Source of the DNA: SSF14 sp037045585
Lineage (GTDB): Bacteria > Actinomycetota > Acidimicrobiia > Acidimicrobiales > Microtrichaceae
Assembly (NCBI GenBank): GCA_037045585.1
Contig: JBAOIR010000065.1
Location: forward strand, 1-64,000
Length of the DNA: 64,000 nt
Direction of reading: 5' to 3'
Shown here: positions 8,418 to 17,063 of the stretch, one piece after another
Position numbering within the stretch: the stretch's first letter is position 1
How the letters are laid out: every line of letters begins with the position of its first letter
Made by a program: the position numbers and the translations under genes
The notes under the pieces: generated by a model
Database searches by the model: none
Told to the model about the DNA's origin: nothing
What the model saw: the letters and a program-made list of their open reading frames with translations, nothing else

Positions 8418-9572
8418 ATGCGAACACGACGCGACGTACTCCGGCTGGGTGGGGGAGCGGGCTTCATCGCCGCGACCGCTGGATGGATCACCGCGTGCGA
8501 TCCGGGCGGTGTGAACCCGGGAACCACCACGACCTCGACCCCCGGCGGAGACGCCATCTACGGCCCCCTTCTCGCGCCCGACGCCAACGGCCTGCGGCTG
8601 CCGGCCGGGTTCACCTCGCGGGTGATCGCGGTCTCGGGACAAGCGGTCGGTGATACCGGCTACATCTTCCCGGCCAACCCCGACGGTGCGGCCACCTTCG
8701 CCCTCCCGGGCGGCGGATGGGTGCACGTCGTCAACCACGAGACCGACACGCCCGGTGGCGGGGTCTCACGAATCGTCCATGACGCGTCGGGCGCGATCGT
8801 CGACGCCGGGGCGATCCTCACCGGGACCGACCGCAACTGCGCCGGTGGCGCCACGCCGTGGAACACCTGGCTGTCCTGCGAGGAGGTCTCGCGGGGTGTG
8901 GTGTGGGAATGCGACCCGTTCGGCGTTTCACCTGCAGTCGCCCGTCCGGCGCTCGGCAAGTTCGCACACGAGGCGGTGGCCGTGGCGACCGACGGCCGCC
9001 TGTACCTCACCGAGGACAAGCCCGACGGTGCGCTGTACCGGTTCACGCCGACCGTCTCGCAGTCGCTCGACGACGGCCTGCTCGAGGTGATGACCGAGGT
9101 GGGCGGGCAACTCGGTTGGGCCCAGGTCCCCGATCCCGCCGGCACCACGACGTCGACGCGCAACCAGGTCGCGTCGACCCGGCGCTTCAACGGTGGCGAG
9201 GGGATCTGCGTGCTCGACGACGCCGTCGTGTTCACCACGAAGGGCGACAACCGGGTGTGGCGGTACACACCCGGCACCAACACCCTCCAGGTGATCTACG
9301 ACGCTGCGACGTCGCCGACCCCGGTGCTGACGGGGGTCGACAACATCACCGTCGACCGCAACGGTGACTTCTTCGTCGCCGAGGACGCCGGTGACATGCA
9401 GATCGTCCTGTTGAGCGGGACGTCGGTCGAGCCGGTCGTCCAGGTGACCGGCGTGGCGGGTTCGGAGATCACCGGGCCCACGTTCGATCCGTCCGGCGAT
9501 CGGCTCACCTTCTCGTCGCAACGCAATCCGGGCACCACCTACGAGATCTCGGGGCCGTTCCGTCGTCCGTGA
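8418..9572 (+). CDS. PhoX-family (DUF839) Tat-exported lipoprotein, putative alkaline phosphatase
   Basis: The 384-residue protein starts MRTRRDVLRLGGGAG, a twin-arginine signal, and continues to ITAC, a lipobox, so it should be exported folded and lipid-anchored. The mature part is a beta-propeller of the PhoX/DUF839 type, with NTWLSCEEVS matching the conserved CEE segment and later NGDFFVAEDAGD. PhoX enzymes are calcium- and iron-dependent phosphatases for phosphate scavenging. At under 400 residues it is shorter than classical PhoX (about 600), so activity is only inferred. The ATG is fixed by TAACGT at 8405-8410, 7 nt upstream (leaderless pattern). Confidence 0.8.
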   Translation: MRTRRDVLRLGGGAGFIAATAGWITACDPGGVNPGTTTTSTPGGDAIYGPLLAPDANGLRLPAGFTSRVIAVSGQAVGDTGYIFPANPDGAATFALPGGGWVHVVNHETDTPGGGVSRIVHDASGAIVDAGAILTGTDRNCAGGATPWNTWLSCEEVSRGVVWECDPFGVSPAVARPALGKFAHEAVAVATDGRLYLTEDKPDGALYRFTPTVSQSLDDGLLEVMTEVGGQLGWAQVPDPAGTTTSTRNQVASTRRFNGGEGICVLDDAVVFTTKGDNRVWRYTPGTNTLQVIYDAATSPTPVLTGVDNITVDRNGDFFVAEDAGDMQIVLLSGTSVEPVVQVTGVAGSEITGPTFDPSGDRLTFSSQRNPGTTYEISGPFRRP

Positions 9573-9641
9573 GGACGGCGCCGATCTTCCAGTCGCTGAT
9601 CCACCAGACGCCGCCGGTGGAGATTTGCTAGACCCACGGCC

Positions 9642-10793
9642 ATGCCGATCCCTCTCGACGAATATCCGATCCACCAGACGCCGCTGTCGCTGCAGTTCCC
9701 GGCGTCGAGCGATCGGAACTTCTACGACCGCTGTTACATCAACGCCCACGACAAGACCGGTGAGATCTTCCTGATCACGGGGTTCGGCATCTACCCGAAC
9801 CTCGGCGTCGTCGACGCCTACGCCTGCGTCCGCATCGGCGACACCCAGCACGCCGTGCAGTTCTCCGACGCGCTGACCGACGACCGGATGAACCAGCAGG
9901 TCGGGTCGTACCGCATCGAGGTGATCGAGCCGCTGCAGACGCTGCGGGTCGTGTGCGAGGCCGACGACCTCGGCATCGGGTTCGACCTCACCTGGACGGG
10001 CGCGTTCCCGGCGGTGCAGGAGCAGCCACACCTGTGGCGCACGGGCAACAAGGCCATCCTGGACGCCTGCCGGTTCGCCCAGACCGGCAACTGGGCCGGC
10101 GAGTTGCGCGTCGACGGCACGACGTACGAGGTCACCCCCGACGTGTGGTGCGGCACCCGCGACCGCTCGTGGGGCATCCGCCCGGTCGGTGAGCCGGAGC
10201 CCGCCGGCCGGGGCGCGGCCGAGACCGCGCCCGACTGGGGTTTCTGGTGGACGTACATCCCGATGCAGTTCGACGACTACGCGGTCGTGATCATCGCCCA
10301 GGAGGACGGCCAGGGCCATCGCACCCTCAACGACGCCGTTCGCGTCTGGCCGGAGGACTCGGAGCGCGTGAAGGCCGGCCGGAACAATGTCGAACTCCTG
10401 GGCTGGCCCCGCTTCGACTACCACTACACGTCGGGTACCCGCGTTCCGACGGGCGTCACGATCACCTGCCACGGTGACGACGGTGAGCCCTTCGTCATCG
10501 AGGTCGACTCCAAGGGCTACGTGGTGTTGGCGCAGGGATGCGGCTACGGCAGCGACCCCAGCTGGGGGCACGGCCAGTGGAAGGGCCGCGAGTGGTCCCA
10601 GCGTGTCGATGTCGACATGACCGATCCGGGCGTGGTCGCGATGGCGACGTTCGGGGTCATCGACCACGTCGGCCACGCCGTGGCGACCGAGGCCGACGGG
10701 TCGTCACAGGAGGGCTGGGGCCTGTTCGAGCACGCGACCTTCGGCGCCCACAGCCCGAGCGGCTTCACCGACTTCGGCTCGGTAGCGCCGTAA
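9642..10793 (+). CDS. Conserved hypothetical protein (lipocalin-like, CrtC/AttH-type fold suspected)
   Basis: The 383-residue soluble protein has no signal peptide or membrane segment. It is rich in Trp and aromatic strands (TGFGIYPNLGVVDAYA, WGFWWTYIPMQFDDY) and has the motif CGTRDRSWGIRPVG. A D-x-S-W-G-x-R element of this kind is seen in the double-lipocalin family related to hydroxyneurosporene synthase and in actinobacterial proteins of unknown role linked to steroid or lipid metabolism. That assignment is tentative. A TAGACC hexamer 7 nt before the ATG fits the leaderless pattern except for its last base. A 17-bp segment inside the gene start is duplicated 70 bp upstream. Confidence 0.7.
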   Translation: MPIPLDEYPIHQTPLSLQFPASSDRNFYDRCYINAHDKTGEIFLITGFGIYPNLGVVDAYACVRIGDTQHAVQFSDALTDDRMNQQVGSYRIEVIEPLQTLRVVCEADDLGIGFDLTWTGAFPAVQEQPHLWRTGNKAILDACRFAQTGNWAGELRVDGTTYEVTPDVWCGTRDRSWGIRPVGEPEPAGRGAAETAPDWGFWWTYIPMQFDDYAVVIIAQEDGQGHRTLNDAVRVWPEDSERVKAGRNNVELLGWPRFDYHYTSGTRVPTGVTITCHGDDGEPFVIEVDSKGYVVLAQGCGYGSDPSWGHGQWKGREWSQRVDVDMTDPGVVAMATFGVIDHVGHAVATEADGSSQEGWGLFEHATFGAHSPSGFTDFGSVAP

Positions 10794-10806
10794 CCCCACC
10801 CGATTT

Positions 10807-10846
10807 GTCCTGCAGAACGGCCCCTTGAGGGGCGGTTCCGCAGGAC
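10807..10846. terminator. Stem-loop between convergent genes
   Basis: An interrupted inverted repeat pairs GTCCTGC (10807-10813) with GCAGGAC (10840-10846), with inner arms GAAC/GTTC and GCCCC/GGGGC around a TTGA loop. It lies between the stop of the lipocalin-like gene and the stop of the convergent amidohydrolase, so it probably terminates both transcripts. No long U-tract is present. Confidence 0.75.
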
Positions 10847-10860
10847 AGAAGAGGTGAGGG

Positions 10861-12063
10861 TCAGGCCGGTCGCAGCTGGTTCAACTCGAGGACGTTGCGG
10901 CGGGTGATCTTGTCGACCGTGTCGGCGTCGAGGCCCTCGAGTTCCTCGAGGTAGTCGAGCGGCCGGGGCATGCCCTCGATGTGGGGCCAGTCGGATCCGA
11001 AGAGGATCTTGTCGGGGCCCATGAGGTCGAGCAGCTCGTGGACGTCGTCCTCCCAGAACGGGTTGATCCAGATGTTCTGCTTGAACGCGTCGACGGGGTG
11101 CTCGCTGAACCAGCCGGCCATCTTGTTGGCCGTCGCGTTCAGTTTGCCGAAGAGGCCACGGAGGAAGCCGGAACCGTTCTCGACCGACGCCACGCGCAGG
11201 TTCGGGAAGCGCACGAACAGCTGGTCGCAGACGAGCGACGCCAGGAAGTCCTCGATGGCCCGCTCGAGCTGCGTGAACTTGATGGGCTGGGGGATGCCGC
11301 CCTTGAAGTTGGACGAGAACCCGTCGTTCGCGTAGCCGTTGGACGTGTAGCCCGTGTCGCCGGCATGCACGACCACGGTGATGCCGGCCTCGTTCGCCAG
11401 CGCCCAGAACGGATCGAAATCGGGGTGGGTGGGAGGCTTCTGTCCGTCGCGGGTCGTCGGCGCCGCCGGACGCATCACGACCGTGCGGGCGCCGTTGTCG
11501 AGGCCGTAGCGCAGCTCGGCGACCGCGGCGTCGATGTCGGCGAGGCTGATGTAGGGCGCCGCGAAGATGCGGTCCTTGTACTCGAAGCCCCAGTCCTCGG
11601 CGACCCACCGGTTGAACGCCTTGAATGTCACGGCGACCGCTTCGGGGTCGTGCTTGAGCTGCTCCTCGTAGATCATGCCGAGGGTCGGGAACATCCAGAC
11701 GGCGTCGAGCCCGTGGTCGTCGAGCTGGTCGAGGCGGGCGTCGCGGTCCCGGTACGCCGGGGAGATGCGGTCGCGGGCCTTGAGGAGCTCGATGGGGTTG
11801 TCGCCGTTGGGGTTGCCCCGGAAGTAGTCGCGCAGCACACCGGGCTTCGCCACCGGATCGAACGTGGCGTTGACCACCGCACGGCTGACCCGGCCGCCGA
11901 CGACGTGGTACATCCGCCCGTCGATCTCGGCCCATTGGATCGTCCGCGGGCCCCACTCGGCGGGCAGGTGCCGACTGAAGGCGTCGAGCGCCTCGTAGTA
12001 GTGGTTGTCGGCGTCGAAGGGCCGAGGTGCCGGTGCGGTGAGATCGGTGGCGGCGTCGCTCAT
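10861..12063 (-). CDS. Amidohydrolase family protein (TIM-barrel metal-dependent hydrolase)
   Basis: This 400-residue protein belongs to the amidohydrolase_2 family: the early metal motif is FDADNHYYE (the D-x-D/H-x-H equivalent), VVVHAGDTGY supplies the mid-barrel His and FGSDWPH the late Asp. Members hydrolyse or decarboxylate aromatic and ring substrates (ACMSD-like). Actinobacterial copies often act in xenobiotic or steroid ring degradation, but no pathway partner lies next to it. It is divergent from the zinc alcohol dehydrogenase with only 26 nt between the two start codons, so the two promoters must overlap. Confidence 0.85.
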   Translation of the reverse strand: MSDAATDLTAPAPRPFDADNHYYEALDAFSRHLPAEWGPRTIQWAEIDGRMYHVVGGRVSRAVVNATFDPVAKPGVLRDYFRGNPNGDNPIELLKARDRISPAYRDRDARLDQLDDHGLDAVWMFPTLGMIYEEQLKHDPEAVAVTFKAFNRWVAEDWGFEYKDRIFAAPYISLADIDAAVAELRYGLDNGARTVVMRPAAPTTRDGQKPPTHPDFDPFWALANEAGITVVVHAGDTGYTSNGYANDGFSSNFKGGIPQPIKFTQLERAIEDFLASLVCDQLFVRFPNLRVASVENGSGFLRGLFGKLNATANKMAGWFSEHPVDAFKQNIWINPFWEDDVHELLDLMGPDKILFGSDWPHIEGMPRPLDYLEELEGLDADTVDKITRRNVLELNQLRPA

Positions 12064-12089
12064 ACGTGCAGCTTGCTACCGTCCGGGCC

Positions 12090-13178
12090 GTGACACCAGA
12101 TCTTGTTGGATCAGCGGTTCCGGCCTCGATGCACGCGTATCGACTGACCGAGTGGCAACGTCCGCCGGAGCTGGTGGAGATCCCGGTCCCGAGCCCCGGC
12201 CCCGGCGAGGTGCTGGTTCGGGTCGCCGGCAACGGCCTGTGCCATTCCGACATCACGATGATGGGGATTCCGGGCGAGATCGGTGAGGCGATCGGTTGGC
12301 GGATCCCGTTCACGCTCGGTCACGAGGCGGCCGGGTGGATCGCGGCGGTCGGCAACGAGGTCGTCGGCGTCGACATCGGCGATGCCGTGGCGCTGATGTC
12401 GGCCAACTCGTGTGGTGTGTGCCGGTGGTGCGTGGCCGGTCGCGACAGCCTGTGCCAGGACAACATGGTGGGGCGTGGCTACGGACGCGACGGGGGCCTG
12501 GCCGAGTTCGTGCTGGCCCGAGCCGACCGGGATCTCGTGGCCCTGGGCGACCTCGATCCGACGACGGCCGGCACGCTCACCGACGCCGGGGCCACCTCGT
12601 ATCACGCCGTCGCCCGCGTGATCGGCCGCTTGCGGTCGTCGGGAATCGAGCGACCCACGGTCGCGGTGTTCGGCATCGGCGGACTGGGGACGTTCGCCGT
12701 GCAGATCCTGCGGGCCTTCGGTGATGTCACGATCGTCGCCGTCGACCAGGAGGCCTCCCGTCGTGAGCATGCCCTCGCGCTCGGCGCCCATCACGCCGTC
12801 GAGGGCATCGACCGTGGCACCCGGCGAGTCCTGCTCGATCTGGTCGGTCCCGACGGACTCGACGGCATCCTCGACATCGTCGGCACCGACGAGACGATCG
12901 ACTGCGGCATCCGGTCGCTCGCCCGTGGTGGCGTCTTCGCGCTCGTGGGCGCGGCGGGCGGCAAGCTCGACCAACCCTGGTTCTCCACGCTGCCCCACGA
13001 GGCCGAGATCTTCACCTTCCAGGGATCGAGCCGCTCCGACGTGGAGGCGGTCGTCGGGCTGGCCCGTGAGGGTCGCATCGTCGTCGAGTCCGAGCAGTTC
13101 CCGCTCGCCCGGGTCGCTGACGCCTACGAGCGCATGGAAGCGGGCACCCTGACCGCCCGCGCCGTCATCATCCCCTGA
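12090..13178 (+). CDS. Zinc-dependent alcohol dehydrogenase (MDR family)
   Basis: The 362-residue protein (from GTG 12090) is a medium-chain dehydrogenase. The catalytic zinc ligands sit in GLCHSDITMMG and LGHEAAGW. A structural zinc lobe SCGVCRWCVAGRDSLC supplies four cysteines. The NAD(P)-binding loop is GIGGLGTFA. It oxidises an alcohol to an aldehyde or the reverse; the substrate is unknown. The GTG is preferred over ATG 12129 because a TACCGT hexamer at 12077-12082 lies 7 nt before it, the leaderless spacing seen throughout. The gene ends just before a 56-bp palindromic element. Confidence 0.88.
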   Translation: MTPDLVGSAVPASMHAYRLTEWQRPPELVEIPVPSPGPGEVLVRVAGNGLCHSDITMMGIPGEIGEAIGWRIPFTLGHEAAGWIAAVGNEVVGVDIGDAVALMSANSCGVCRWCVAGRDSLCQDNMVGRGYGRDGGLAEFVLARADRDLVALGDLDPTTAGTLTDAGATSYHAVARVIGRLRSSGIERPTVAVFGIGGLGTFAVQILRAFGDVTIVAVDQEASRREHALALGAHHAVEGIDRGTRRVLLDLVGPDGLDGILDIVGTDETIDCGIRSLARGGVFALVGAAGGKLDQPWFSTLPHEAEIFTFQGSSRSDVEAVVGLAREGRIVVESEQFPLARVADAYERMEAGTLTARAVIIP

Positions 13179-13183
13179 CCGTC

Positions 13184-13239
13184 GGGGTTCTGTAGTGCGA
13201 GGAGCGACGCCAGCGTCGCTCCTCGCACTACAAAACCCC
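13184..13239. repeat. 56-bp palindromic element, copy 1
   Basis: This nearly perfect inverted repeat has outer arms GGGGTT/AACCCC and a continuous 20-bp inner stem that starts TGTAGTGCGAGGAGCGACG. It lies between the alcohol dehydrogenase stop and the PhoD gene. A second copy of identical length is at 36161-36216 and shares the outer arms and the GCGAGGAG core. It may terminate transcription, but there is no U-run beyond the arms. Confidence 0.85.
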
Positions 13240-13282
13240 TGGGGAGCTGGCGTACTCTCGGCGGAGAGCTGGGAGGATCTGT

Positions 13283-14905
13283 ATGGGTGAGATGAACAGG
13301 CGCGGGTTCCTCCGCGCTGGAGCCGGTGGGGCGGGCGCGCTCTGGCTGGCCGGGTCCGGTCTGACGGTCGTCGGCTGCACGCCCAGTCCGGCGTACAACC
13401 CGCCGGCCAACGGCACCCCGTTCACCCTCGGTGTGCTGTCGGGTCTCCACAGCGCCAGCGAGGTCGTGCTCTGGACCCGGCTCGAGCCCTCGTTGGCCCC
13501 GGGCGCCACGGCGGTGACGTGGGAGATCGCCACCGATCCCGGCATGGGCACGATCGTCGAATCGGGCGAAGTGACCGTCGACGGATCGGCCGACTGGACG
13601 GCCAAGGTGCTGGTCGGTGGGCTCGCCGCCGACCGGTCGTACTGGTACCGGTTCGCCGTCGGCGGCCTCACGAGCCCGGTCGGCCACGCCCGTACCCTCC
13701 CGTCGCCGGGCTCGTCGCCCGACCGTCTGCGTCTCGCGTTTGCGAGCTGCCAGAACTGGGGCTCGGGGTGGTACAACGCCTGGGCCGGAATCGTCGCGGA
13801 GGACGTCGACGCCGTCGTGTGGCTCGGCGACTACATCTACGAGTCCGGCGGGAGCGCCATCGCATCGGTCCGGAAGGATCCCGTGGGATCGGTCGACGAC
13901 CTCGCCGGCTACCGCGCCAAGTACCAGCTGTACCGGTCCGACCCTCTGCTCCAGGCGGGTCACGCCGCGCACCCGTTCGTCCCGGTGTGGGACGACCACG
14001 AGTTCGAGAACGACTACAACCGCATCACCATCGCCCAGAACCCGCAGCGGGCCCAGGATGCGTATCGCGCCTGGTTCGAGTACATGCCGGTGTGGCCGAT
14101 CGACGGCACCCGCATCCATCGCAGCCTGTCGTGGGGCCGGCTCGCCGAGATCCCGCTCCTCGACACCCGCCAGTACCGCGACCGCCAGCCCAACGGGTTC
14201 CAGGGCCCCGACGTCGACTCCTACATCGGTGCGGGCGACGTGCTCGTCGAGGCGTCCTCGCCGAACCGCACGATCCTCGGCACGGCCCAGCGTGACTGGC
14301 TGTTCGAACGGTTGGGTTCGGCCCAGGCCGACGGTGTGCGTTGGAAGCTCATCGGCAACCAGGTGATGATCGCCCCGGTCCGGCCGATCGACCTCGACAC
14401 CCCCGAACTCCGACGGTTGTTCCCCGATCTGCCCCGTCATAACGGTCTGTTCGTCAACATGGACAGCTGGGACGGCTACCAGTGGGAACGCGACCTGCTG
14501 CTCGCCCGCCTCTCCGACGAACGCATCGCCGACGTGTCGTTCCTCACGGGCGACATCCACACGTTCTGGCAGGCGTCGATCCGGGCCGATTTCGACGATC
14601 CCACGTCGCCGATCGTCGCCAACGAGTACGTCGGCGGGTCGATCTCGTCGCCGGGCCCCAACGTGATCGACAACGACGACTTCGGGACGTTCATCGAGGA
14701 GGCGACCCGCAACTGGAGCCCGGCGTTCCGCTACAGCGACTTCCGGCGCAACGGCTACGGGCTGCTCGACGCGACGCCAGACACGCTCGACATCAGCTTC
14801 CGGACCACCCGGGTGAAGACGTTGGGCACGCCGGTGGCGACATCGGTGGCGTTCGGGACGACCCCGGGCTCGCCCGTCCCGTCGCTGACCGCCGTCAACC
14901 CGTAG
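13283..14905 (+). CDS. phoD: PhoD-like alkaline phosphatase, Tat-exported lipoprotein
   Basis: This 540-residue protein starts MGEMNRRGFLRAGAGG, a twin-arginine signal with lipobox VVGC. An N-terminal beta-domain (about 45-145) precedes the metallophosphatase core: FASCQNW, VVWLGDYIYE, VPVWDDHEFENDY and FLTGDIHTFW carry the metal ligands typical of PhoD. Such enzymes hydrolyse phosphodiesters and monoesters outside the cell during phosphate limitation. A TACTCT hexamer near 13253 and GGGAGGA before ATG 13283 indicate a conventional leadered start. Together with the PhoX-like gene 4 kb upstream this makes two exported phosphatases in one neighbourhood. Confidence 0.92.
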   Translation: MGEMNRRGFLRAGAGGAGALWLAGSGLTVVGCTPSPAYNPPANGTPFTLGVLSGLHSASEVVLWTRLEPSLAPGATAVTWEIATDPGMGTIVESGEVTVDGSADWTAKVLVGGLAADRSYWYRFAVGGLTSPVGHARTLPSPGSSPDRLRLAFASCQNWGSGWYNAWAGIVAEDVDAVVWLGDYIYESGGSAIASVRKDPVGSVDDLAGYRAKYQLYRSDPLLQAGHAAHPFVPVWDDHEFENDYNRITIAQNPQRAQDAYRAWFEYMPVWPIDGTRIHRSLSWGRLAEIPLLDTRQYRDRQPNGFQGPDVDSYIGAGDVLVEASSPNRTILGTAQRDWLFERLGSAQADGVRWKLIGNQVMIAPVRPIDLDTPELRRLFPDLPRHNGLFVNMDSWDGYQWERDLLLARLSDERIADVSFLTGDIHTFWQASIRADFDDPTSPIVANEYVGGSISSPGPNVIDNDDFGTFIEEATRNWSPAFRYSDFRRNGYGLLDATPDTLDISFRTTRVKTLGTPVATSVAFGTTPGSPVPSLTAVNP

Positions 14906-15001
14906 CCGGATCGGCCACGTTTTTCTCCAGTCGATTCCGGTCTGCGTCGAAAGATCTGTTGTCGCGGCGAGGGGAAGCGCGAGGGCCGGTCGACCGTCAG
15001 G

Positions 15002-15400
15002 TCACCGGTCCTCCGCCGCGTCCGGACCCGCGGCCAGCGACAGCTGCGTGGCGAGGAGGTCGAGCACCGCCGGATCGGCACCGAAGAGCTGCCCGACCTC
15101 GATGGTCACGGTCGGGTTCGCGGCCCGGGCCCCGTCGACCAGTGCGGGGATGTCGCGCTGGATGTGCCGGCCCGGATAGAGGAAGTACGGGAGCACCACG
15201 ACGCGGGTGGCGCCGTCGGCCACGAGGCGGGCCACGGCATCGTCGAGCGTCGGTTCGGCCAGCTCCAAGAACGCCGGCAGGACCGGACCGCCCGTCCGTT
15301 CGGCCAGGGCTGCACACACGTCGCGATGGGCGTCGTTCGCCGCCTCCGCCCGGCTGCCGTGGGCGATCACGACGGCGGCGGTGGCATCGGGGGGCGTCAC
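15002..15400 (-). CDS. CbiX/SirB-family sirohydrochlorin chelatase-like protein
   Basis: This 132-residue single-domain protein begins with the chelatase motif VVIAHGSRAEAAND, in which the His is the metal-inserting ligand, and later has VVVLPYFLYPGRH with the second conserved His. CbiX/SirB enzymes insert Co or Fe into sirohydrochlorin for B12 or siroheme; the short form works as a dimer. The GTG at 15400 is the start because a TAAGGT hexamer (minus strand, 15408-15413) lies 7 nt before it. It is divergent from the SpoU gene with only 17 nt between start codons. Confidence 0.85.
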   Translation of the reverse strand: MTPPDATAAVVIAHGSRAEAANDAHRDVCAALAERTGGPVLPAFLELAEPTLDDAVARLVADGATRVVVLPYFLYPGRHIQRDIPALVDGARAANPTVTIEVGQLFGADPAVLDLLATQLSLAAGPDAAEDR

Positions 15401-15405
15401 GCGGC

Positions 15406-15413
15406 CAACCTTA
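15406..15413. promoter_or_regulatory. Overlapping divergent -10 hexamers
   Basis: Plus-strand CAACCT (15406-15411) is 6 nt before GTG 15418, and minus-strand TAAGGT (15408-15413) is 7 nt before GTG 15400. The two hexamers share four base pairs, so the divergent cbiX-like and spoU-like promoters cannot both be occupied by RNA polymerase at once. Confidence 0.6.
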
Positions 15414-15417
15414 CGAC

Positions 15418-16047
15418 GTGTCCGAGCCCGACGATCCCCGCCTCGACTCCGTGGGCGTGGGCCCACACGCCGGGCCCTGGCCGGTCGATCCCCGGTTCGA
15501 CCCCGAGTTGTTGGCGACCGGCGACCGGCGCAACGTCGTCGACCGCTACCGGTACTGGACGCTCGAGGCGATCGTCGCCGACCTCGACGCTCGCCGTCAT
15601 CCGTTCCACGTGGCCATCGAGAACTGGGAGCACGACTTCAACATCGGGACCGTCGTCCGCAACGCCAACGCGTTCCTGGCTGCCGAGGTGCACATCGTCG
15701 GGCGTCGCCGTTGGAACCGCCGGGGGGCCATGGTCACCGACCGCTACCAGCACGTCCGACACCACGCCACGATCGACGACCTCGCGGCCTGGTGTGCTGA
15801 GCGGGACCTCCCGCTGATCGGGATCGACAACCTTCCCGACTCCACCCCGATCGAGACCACGGAGCTGCCGGAGGCGTGTGTGCTCCTCTTCGGTCAGGAG
15901 GGCCCGGGCCTCTCCGACGCAGCTCGCGCTGCTGCCGATCGCACGTGTTCCATCGCCCAGTTCGGCTCGACGCGTTCCATCAACGCCGGGGTCGCGTCGG
16001 GCATCGCGATGCACGCATGGATACGGCGACATGCGATGCTCTCGTGA
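15418..16047 (+). CDS. SpoU/TrmH-family RNA 2'-O-methyltransferase
   Basis: This 209-residue SPOUT-fold enzyme has all three class motifs: NIGTVVRNANAF (motif 1), LLFGQEGPGLS (motif 2) and STRSINAGVASGIAMH (motif 3), which form the SAM-binding trefoil knot. It methylates a ribose 2'-OH in tRNA or rRNA; the target nucleotide is not predictable. The N-terminal ~60 residues replace the usual L30e-like domain. Start GTG 15418 is placed by the CAACCT hexamer 6 nt upstream. The stop TGA overlaps the ATG of the cupredoxin gene by one base. Confidence 0.88.
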   Translation: MSEPDDPRLDSVGVGPHAGPWPVDPRFDPELLATGDRRNVVDRYRYWTLEAIVADLDARRHPFHVAIENWEHDFNIGTVVRNANAFLAAEVHIVGRRRWNRRGAMVTDRYQHVRHHATIDDLAAWCAERDLPLIGIDNLPDSTPIETTELPEACVLLFGQEGPGLSDAARAAADRTCSIAQFGSTRSINAGVASGIAMHAWIRRHAMLS

Positions 16048-16592
16048 TGCGGCGTCGGGTGCGGAGGCTGGTGGGGAGCGGTGTGGCGCTGGCGCTGCTG
16101 GGCCTTGTCGGCGGGTGCGCCGACGACGGCCGGACGGCCACGACGAGCGGCCCCGTTGACACCACGGGAGCCGTCGACGGCGCCCGGCTCATCGTCATCA
16201 CCATGGACGACTACGAATTCCGGCCGTCGGCCCTCACCGCCAAGGCGGGCGAGACCGTCACGCTGCGGTTCATCAACGAGGGAACGGTCCGGCACGAGGC
16301 GGTCATCGGCGACGAGACCGTGCAGCGCGCCCACGCCGAGATGATGATGTCGATGACCACGACCACAGTGGTGCCGCGGGTGACCGACCCGACGACGACG
16401 GCACCGATCTCGTCGCTGCACGGTCGATCCCACGCCCACCCGGGCATGAACGCACCCAACGTGATCTCCGTCGAGGCGGGGGCCACCGGTGAGGTGACCT
16501 ACAGCCTGGCCAAGAAGGCGCGCCTGCTCATCGGATGCCACGAACCCGAGCACTACGAGCTCGGCATGGTGGCGACCCTCGACGTGGTCTGA
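16047..16592 (+). CDS. Cupredoxin-domain lipoprotein
   Basis: The 181-residue protein has a signal peptide (MRRRVRRLVGSGVALALL) ending in a lipobox VGGC, then a cupredoxin fold starting IVITMDDYEFRPSALTAKAGE. Candidate type-1 copper ligands are the His of VRHEAVIG and the Cys, His and Met of IGCHEPEHYELGM. A Met/His-rich insertion (HAEMMMSM, then HGRSHAHPGM) sits between them and could bind extra copper. It is likely an exported electron-transfer or copper-handling protein. Coupling with the SpoU gene (TGATG) looks positional rather than functional. Confidence 0.85.
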   Translation: MRRRVRRLVGSGVALALLGLVGGCADDGRTATTSGPVDTTGAVDGARLIVITMDDYEFRPSALTAKAGETVTLRFINEGTVRHEAVIGDETVQRAHAEMMMSMTTTTVVPRVTDPTTTAPISSLHGRSHAHPGMNAPNVISVEAGATGEVTYSLAKKARLLIGCHEPEHYELGMVATLDVV

Positions 16593-16626
16593 TCGGCCAC
16601 CGCGGCTGTGACAAGGTGACGGACCC

Positions 16627-17055
16627 ATGAGTGAAGTAGATCTCGGCCTCTCCCACATCGCGCTTCCCGTCCACGATCTGGAACGCAGCCTCGACTTCTA
16701 CCGGCGCTTCGCCGGCCTCGAGGTCGTGCACCGCCGCGAGTCGCACCCGGGCCACGCCGTGGCGTGGATCTCGGATCTGACCCGCCCGTTCGTCGTCGTC
16801 CTGCTCCAGACCGATGCCCCGGCGTCGCCGGGCCGACTCGGCGGCTGGGCCCACCTCGGGGTCGGCTGCCTGTCGACCGCCGAGGTCGACCGTCGCCTCG
16901 CCGAGGCGGCGAGCGAGGGGTACGAGATCATCGGGCCGGTGTCGGATGGGCCGCCCGTGGGCTATTGGGGCATCATCGTCGACCCCGACGGTCACAACCT
17001 CGAGCTGGCGTACGGCCAGCAGGTCGGCCTTGCGGTCGGCCACGCCGGAGCCTGA
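16627..17055 (+). CDS. VOC-family (glyoxalase/bleomycin-resistance/dioxygenase) protein
   Basis: The 142-residue protein is a single VOC domain: LSHIALPVHDLERSLDFYRR opens the first beta-alpha-beta unit and DPDGHNLELAYG closes the second, with H and E as likely metal ligands. Families with this fold include lactoylglutathione lyase, fosfomycin-resistance proteins and extradiol dioxygenases; the sequence does not decide between them. It ends 9 nt from the convergent LLM oxidoreductase stop. Confidence 0.82.
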   Translation: MSEVDLGLSHIALPVHDLERSLDFYRRFAGLEVVHRRESHPGHAVAWISDLTRPFVVVLLQTDAPASPGRLGGWAHLGVGCLSTAEVDRRLAEAASEGYEIIGPVSDGPPVGYWGIIVDPDGHNLELAYGQQVGLAVGHAGA

Positions 17056-17063
17056 ACCGATCG

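Noticed and set aside
6750..9572. A 940-residue plus-strand frame ending in the PhoX-like protein
   Set aside because: Its first ~555 codons run antisense to the ATP-grasp gene; the Tat signal at 8418 marks the true start.
14906..15001. Terminator in the gap after phoD
   Set aside because: A short T-run is present, but no stem precedes it, so it was not called.
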